Below are positions 6,396 through 8,740 of a DNA stretch of 8,740 bases, one piece after another. Every line of letters starts with the position of its first letter. Positions within the stretch are counted from its first letter, which is position 1. The position numbers were made by a program, and so were the translations under genes. This stretch comes from Paenibacillaceae bacterium (lineage in GTDB: Bacteria; Bacillota; Bacilli; Paenibacillales; YIM-B00363). Location: the NCBI GenBank assembly GCA_018969805.1, contig JAGWXQ010000050.1, positions 1 through 8,740 on the forward strand, read 5' to 3'. The notes beneath the pieces were generated by a model that saw only the letters and a program-made list of their open reading frames with translations, was not told where the DNA came from and did not search any database.

Positions 6396-6944
6396 TCACT
6401 TTGATTTCTTTTGTTTGAGTGCGCGTTGACGCGCTGCGATGACCCCAGATCGATCACGCAGGCGATGCATGTACCGTACTGCATCGGGCGCGGTGTCCGC
6501 ACCCATCCAGCTTGGGAAATGTTTGTCTTTGCGCTGCTGCATATACTGCACGCGCGAACGTGCGTTGTCCAGCAGATGCTTGTCACAAATCGGCAACTCC
6601 AGTGGCGCATACGGCGTACCCGATGCGATGCGCCTCCCGATCATTTCCCACAACACAACAAACCGTTGCTCATCGATGCCCACACGAATGAGTTGGGTGT
6701 CTGCGAGCATCGTTTGTGTATCTTGCCACACTTTTTTGGCACCACTCCATGCGCCACGCCGCCAGTGGTACATCACGACCGCGACCTTGGTCATGACGAG
6801 CCACGCGTCTTTTTCAAGCAGTGATGATGCTTTTTTCCATAAATCCTCACCCAATTCATGGCACAAAAAGTAATTGTAATCCGTATGAAAATGCAAGAAA
6901 TACAATTCGTGTTGTGGCGCGTATTCAAACAATGCCCTCACCAC
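6396..6944 (-). CDS. DUF309 family protein (YpuF-like)
   Basis: 182 aa from GTG 6944. The frame runs up to 7043, but the upstream residues look non-coding, and the sequence AGAGGGGG about 7 nt before this GTG is the best ribosome binding site. The core FHTDYNYFLCHELGEDLWKK (residues 19-38) and TKVAVVMYHWRRGAWSGAKKVW (52-73) match the DUF309 pattern, in which a histidine-glutamate pair (CHE) and a second YH..RGN-like helix form a small helical bundle. B. subtilis YpuF is of similar size. The function is unknown. The C-terminal third is basic and ends in KQKKSK. It is the first gene of the minus-strand cluster leading to cotE, 18 nt before the M32 gene, and divergent from the GH18 gene. Confidence 0.82.
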   Translation of the reverse strand: MVRALFEYAPQHELYFLHFHTDYNYFLCHELGEDLWKKASSLLEKDAWLVMTKVAVVMYHWRRGAWSGAKKVWQDTQTMLADTQLIRVGIDEQRFVVLWEMIGRRIASGTPYAPLELPICDKHLLDNARSRVQYMQQRKDKHFPSWMGADTAPDAVRYMHRLRDRSGVIAARQRALKQKKSK

Positions 6945-6966
6945 AATACCACCCCCTCTTCCCTGT

Positions 6967-6995
6967 ACTGTACACCAAAAGATCGAAATGGGCAA
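6967..6995 (-). promoter_or_regulatory. Possible sigma-A promoter for the DUF309-M32 unit
   Basis: TTGCCC (6990-6995), a 17-nt spacer and TACAGT (6967-6972) on the minus strand match four of six positions in each hexamer. The start would fall near 6960, leaving a very short leader before GTG 6944. The -35 lies inside the palindrome at 6988-7007. Confidence 0.3.
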
Positions 6996-7007
6996 GATCT
7001 CGCCCAT
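6988..7007. repeat. 20-bp imperfect palindrome (candidate operator)
   Basis: ATGGGC and GCCCAT arms flank an AGATCT core, and nine of ten base pairs are symmetric; the single mismatch is 6994 against 7001. It sits in the divergent region between the DUF309 and GH18 genes and overlaps the possible -35 of the leftward promoter. A dimeric repressor site is a reasonable reading. Confidence 0.4.
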
Positions 7008-7069
7008 ATTCCAAAATGCACACCACACATGCCTCATGTCCATTGCCTATAGTCCGAACTGGAAATATT

Positions 7070-7078
7070 TGGTATACT
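7070..7078 (+). promoter_or_regulatory. Extended -10 promoter for the GH18 gene
   Basis: TGGTATACT matches TATAAT at five of six positions and carries the TGn extension. No TTGACA-like -35 lies 16-18 nt upstream. The same arrangement is seen at the protease promoter (2340-2348). The leader to ATG 7154 would be about 70 nt. A sporulation sigma factor is not excluded but fits less well. Confidence 0.4.
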
Positions 7079-7153
7079 ATCCGTGCACCGCAACGCATCT
7101 GCATGCACATGCGTACAACAGGCGATGCACCATACGGAAAGGACGATGTACCG

Positions 7154-8740
7154 ATGTGGCGCGCAATATCGATTGTTCTTCTGCTTTTTGTCCCTTCGAT
7201 TGCCCAGGCCGCCCCTACGACTGTCCGCGTCTATCAAAAAACGAATGCATTGCAAGAGTTTTCGACGATGCGCCAAGCCGTTTCGTATGCACAGCGCTAC
7301 GATCATGCGTACGTCGAACGCATCTCCTCCCGTGCGATCGTGTGGAACAACATACCGCGCTACATCGTCACCGAACTTCGCGGACGTTCGTGGACGTTTG
7401 ATTCCAAGTATGAAGCCATTCGTTTTGCAAAAAAACGCCCCAACTCCATCGTCCGTGATACGACGCGCGGGGGGTGGGCATGGCACAACATCGCGCATCC
7501 CGGGTATACATTGTATCAAAGAGAAAAAACACTCCCGATATGGAAGTTCTCCCGAAAAGAAGACGCAATTCGTGAAGCAAAAAAGTGGGCACATGCGCAC
7601 ATCATCGACAACGCGACGAACCGATGGATTTGGGACGATGGAACGAACCCGATCTCCACCTTGCCTCAATACGTCGTCGCCCAACACGACAAGCAGCTCG
7701 GCGCGCCGTACACATCACTTAAGGAAGCAATCAAAGAAGCGATGCAGTGGGCGCATGCGACCGTGACGACGATGGATGGCGACGTCGTATACCGCAATAC
7801 GATGCCGTACACCGTACACAACGATGACGGCAGAAAGCTCGCCTCATTTGCGAGCGTCGCCCCCGCGATCGCCTATGCCCAAACACGCACAAACGCAACC
7901 ATTTACGACAAAGCGACACCGATTTGGACGAACAAACCGTACTATCGCATCATGCAATCCGGTCGCGAAATCGGCTCTGAATCGACGTTTGAAAAAGCAG
8001 TGCAATACGCCAAACAATTTGCGTCATCCACGGTTACGACAGATGATGGATTCCGGATGTGGGCGAGCGACGATGCACTCATCGTGCTCGGGTGGCATGG
8101 GGGCGTGTCGCTTGAGCAAGTCATCGCCCACATCAACGACACCAAAGGGCTTGATTGGAGTTCTCCGACGTGGTTTTCGCTCGCAGACGCCAACGGTACG
8201 CTGACCGATCTCTCCGACGCAGCGACTGCACGCCAACTCCAGCAACGCGGCGTGCGCGTGCTCCCGCTTGTGCACAATATGTTTGACGCAAAACGAACGA
8301 CCGCATTTTTGGCTAACGAAACCGCCATGCAACAATTTATCCAGTCGCTCGTCTCCCGACTCGATCAGCTCGGTGTCGATGGAGTAAACATCGACTTTGA
8401 ATCGCTCGCAGGAAGCGACCGCGATCGATTCACATCGTTTGTCGAAGCACTATCCCAAGCCGCCAAAAGGCGCAAACTGATCGTGACAATCGATTTGCCT
8501 CGAGGCGATGCATCGTGGAACGACCGCGCTGCCTTTGACCGCGTCGCAATCGCAAATGCCGTCGATTATATTGCGATCATGGCATACGACCAGCACTATC
8601 GGCTAAGTACACGAGCCGGCCCTGTCGCCGGTCTGGACTGGACGGAAGAAGGCATCCAGCAGTATCTCAACGAGGGCATCCCAAGGCAAAAACTGTTGCT
8701 TGGCATTCCGTTTTATTCGCGTATTTTTGGGGTCAAAGAT
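7154..8740 (+). CDS. Exported GH18 family glycoside hydrolase with N-terminal repeats, partial (C-terminus beyond right edge)
   Basis: The frame is open from ATG 7154 to the window end, 529 residues so far. The start follows GGAAAGGA (7136-7143) with a 10-nt spacer; an upstream in-frame ATG at 7109 would add a charged stretch before the signal. Residues 1-19 form a signal peptide ending in AQA. Residues 24-307 are six degenerate repeats. From about 309 comes a GH18 domain: LGVDGVNIDFESL holds the DxxDxDxE-type motif (Asp409, Asp414, catalytic Glu416), and MAYDQH (476-481) is a typical late strand. GH18 enzymes of this subgroup in spore formers (YvbX, YaaH/SleL relatives) act on N-acetylglucosamine-containing polymers such as peptidoglycan, spore cortex or chitin; the substrate here is not shown. 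The usual LysM domains are absent, and the repeats may take over wall binding. It is divergent from the DUF309 cluster. Confidence 0.92.
   Translation, partial: MWRAISIVLLLFVPSIAQAAPTTVRVYQKTNALQEFSTMRQAVSYAQRYDHAYVERISSRAIVWNNIPRYIVTELRGRSWTFDSKYEAIRFAKKRPNSIVRDTTRGGWAWHNIAHPGYTLYQREKTLPIWKFSRKEDAIREAKKWAHAHIIDNATNRWIWDDGTNPISTLPQYVVAQHDKQLGAPYTSLKEAIKEAMQWAHATVTTMDGDVVYRNTMPYTVHNDDGRKLASFASVAPAIAYAQTRTNATIYDKATPIWTNKPYYRIMQSGREIGSESTFEKAVQYAKQFASSTVTTDDGFRMWASDDALIVLGWHGGVSLEQVIAHINDTKGLDWSSPTWFSLADANGTLTDLSDAATARQLQQRGVRVLPLVHNMFDAKRTTAFLANETAMQQFIQSLVSRLDQLGVDGVNIDFESLAGSDRDRFTSFVEALSQAAKRRKLIVTIDLPRGDASWNDRAAFDRVAIANAVDYIAIMAYDQHYRLSTRAGPVAGLDWTEEGIQQYLNEGIPRQKLLLGIPFYSRIFGVKD
7223..8074 (+). 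repeat. Six degenerate protein repeats in the GH18 N-terminus
   Basis: Units of 43-53 residues lie at 24-66, 67-112, 113-162, 163-215, 216-260 and 261-307. Each begins with a P/Y-x-V-like strand, has a middle helix with the pattern F-S-x-x-x-x-A-I/V-x-x-A (for example STMRQAVSYA, SLKEAIKEA, TFEKAVQYA), then a strand leading to I/V-W-x-N/D (IVWNN, WAWHN, WIWDD, PIWTN). The repeats are not recent copies, because the DNA is diverged. I do not recognise them as LysM, SH3 or SPOR domains. Confidence 0.6.

Noticed and set aside
5668..6429. 253-aa plus-strand frame rich in Ser, Ala and Arg
   Set aside because: It is antisense to the M32 carboxypeptidase, with composition typical of a shadow of a GC-rich gene.
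7083..7766. 227-aa plus-strand frame near the GH18 start
   Set aside because: It is in another frame from the GH18 gene, which has the signal peptide, repeats and catalytic motif; this frame is a shadow.

Overview
The window looks like chromosome from an endospore-forming member of the Bacillales. The main evidence is a clear homologue of the spore-coat morphogenetic protein CotE (181 aa). Around it are an M32 carboxypeptidase of the YpwA type, a YpuF-like DUF309 protein and a YqjF-like DUF2071 protein. Strong AGGAGG-type ribosome binding sites with 5-10 nt spacing and frequent GTG starts also fit Bacillota. Base composition looks slightly above 50% GC by eye. I cannot name the genus. Both ends of the window fall inside genes, and I see no tRNA, rRNA, CRISPR array, insertion sequence or prophage.

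Layout: (A) 1-2040, minus strand, three closely spaced genes: a TspO/MBR-related membrane protein, then a DUF4256 protein, then a DUF2071 protein that runs off the left edge. (B) 2041-2449, a 409-nt divergent control region with the most AT-rich stretch of the window; it holds an extended -10 promoter and an AT-rich inverted repeat. (C) 2450-3241, plus strand, a small exported trypsin-like serine protease. (D) 3233-3259, a hairpin spanning both stop codons of the convergent genes. (E) 3251-6944, minus strand, a four-gene cluster in transcription order: DUF309 protein, M32 carboxypeptidase, CotE, and a phiEco32-type COOH-NH2 ligase (amidoligase). The intergenic gaps are 18 nt and 33 nt, and the last pair overlaps by 20 nt. 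(F) 6945-7153, a second divergent control region with a near-perfect palindrome. (G) 7154 to the right edge, plus strand, an exported GH18 family glycoside hydrolase with six degenerate N-terminal repeats.

The most interesting part is the cotE-amidoligase pair. CotE builds the outer spore coat. The amidoligase fold joins a carboxylate to an amine using ATP. The two genes overlap, and a sequence closely resembling a sigma-E (mother-cell) promoter lies just upstream of cotE, inside the end of the M32 gene. I infer that the ligase is made in the mother cell together with CotE and may modify or cross-link coat material. This functional link is inference, not established by the sequence. The tandem-repeat region of the GH18 protein is a second candidate for an undescribed domain.
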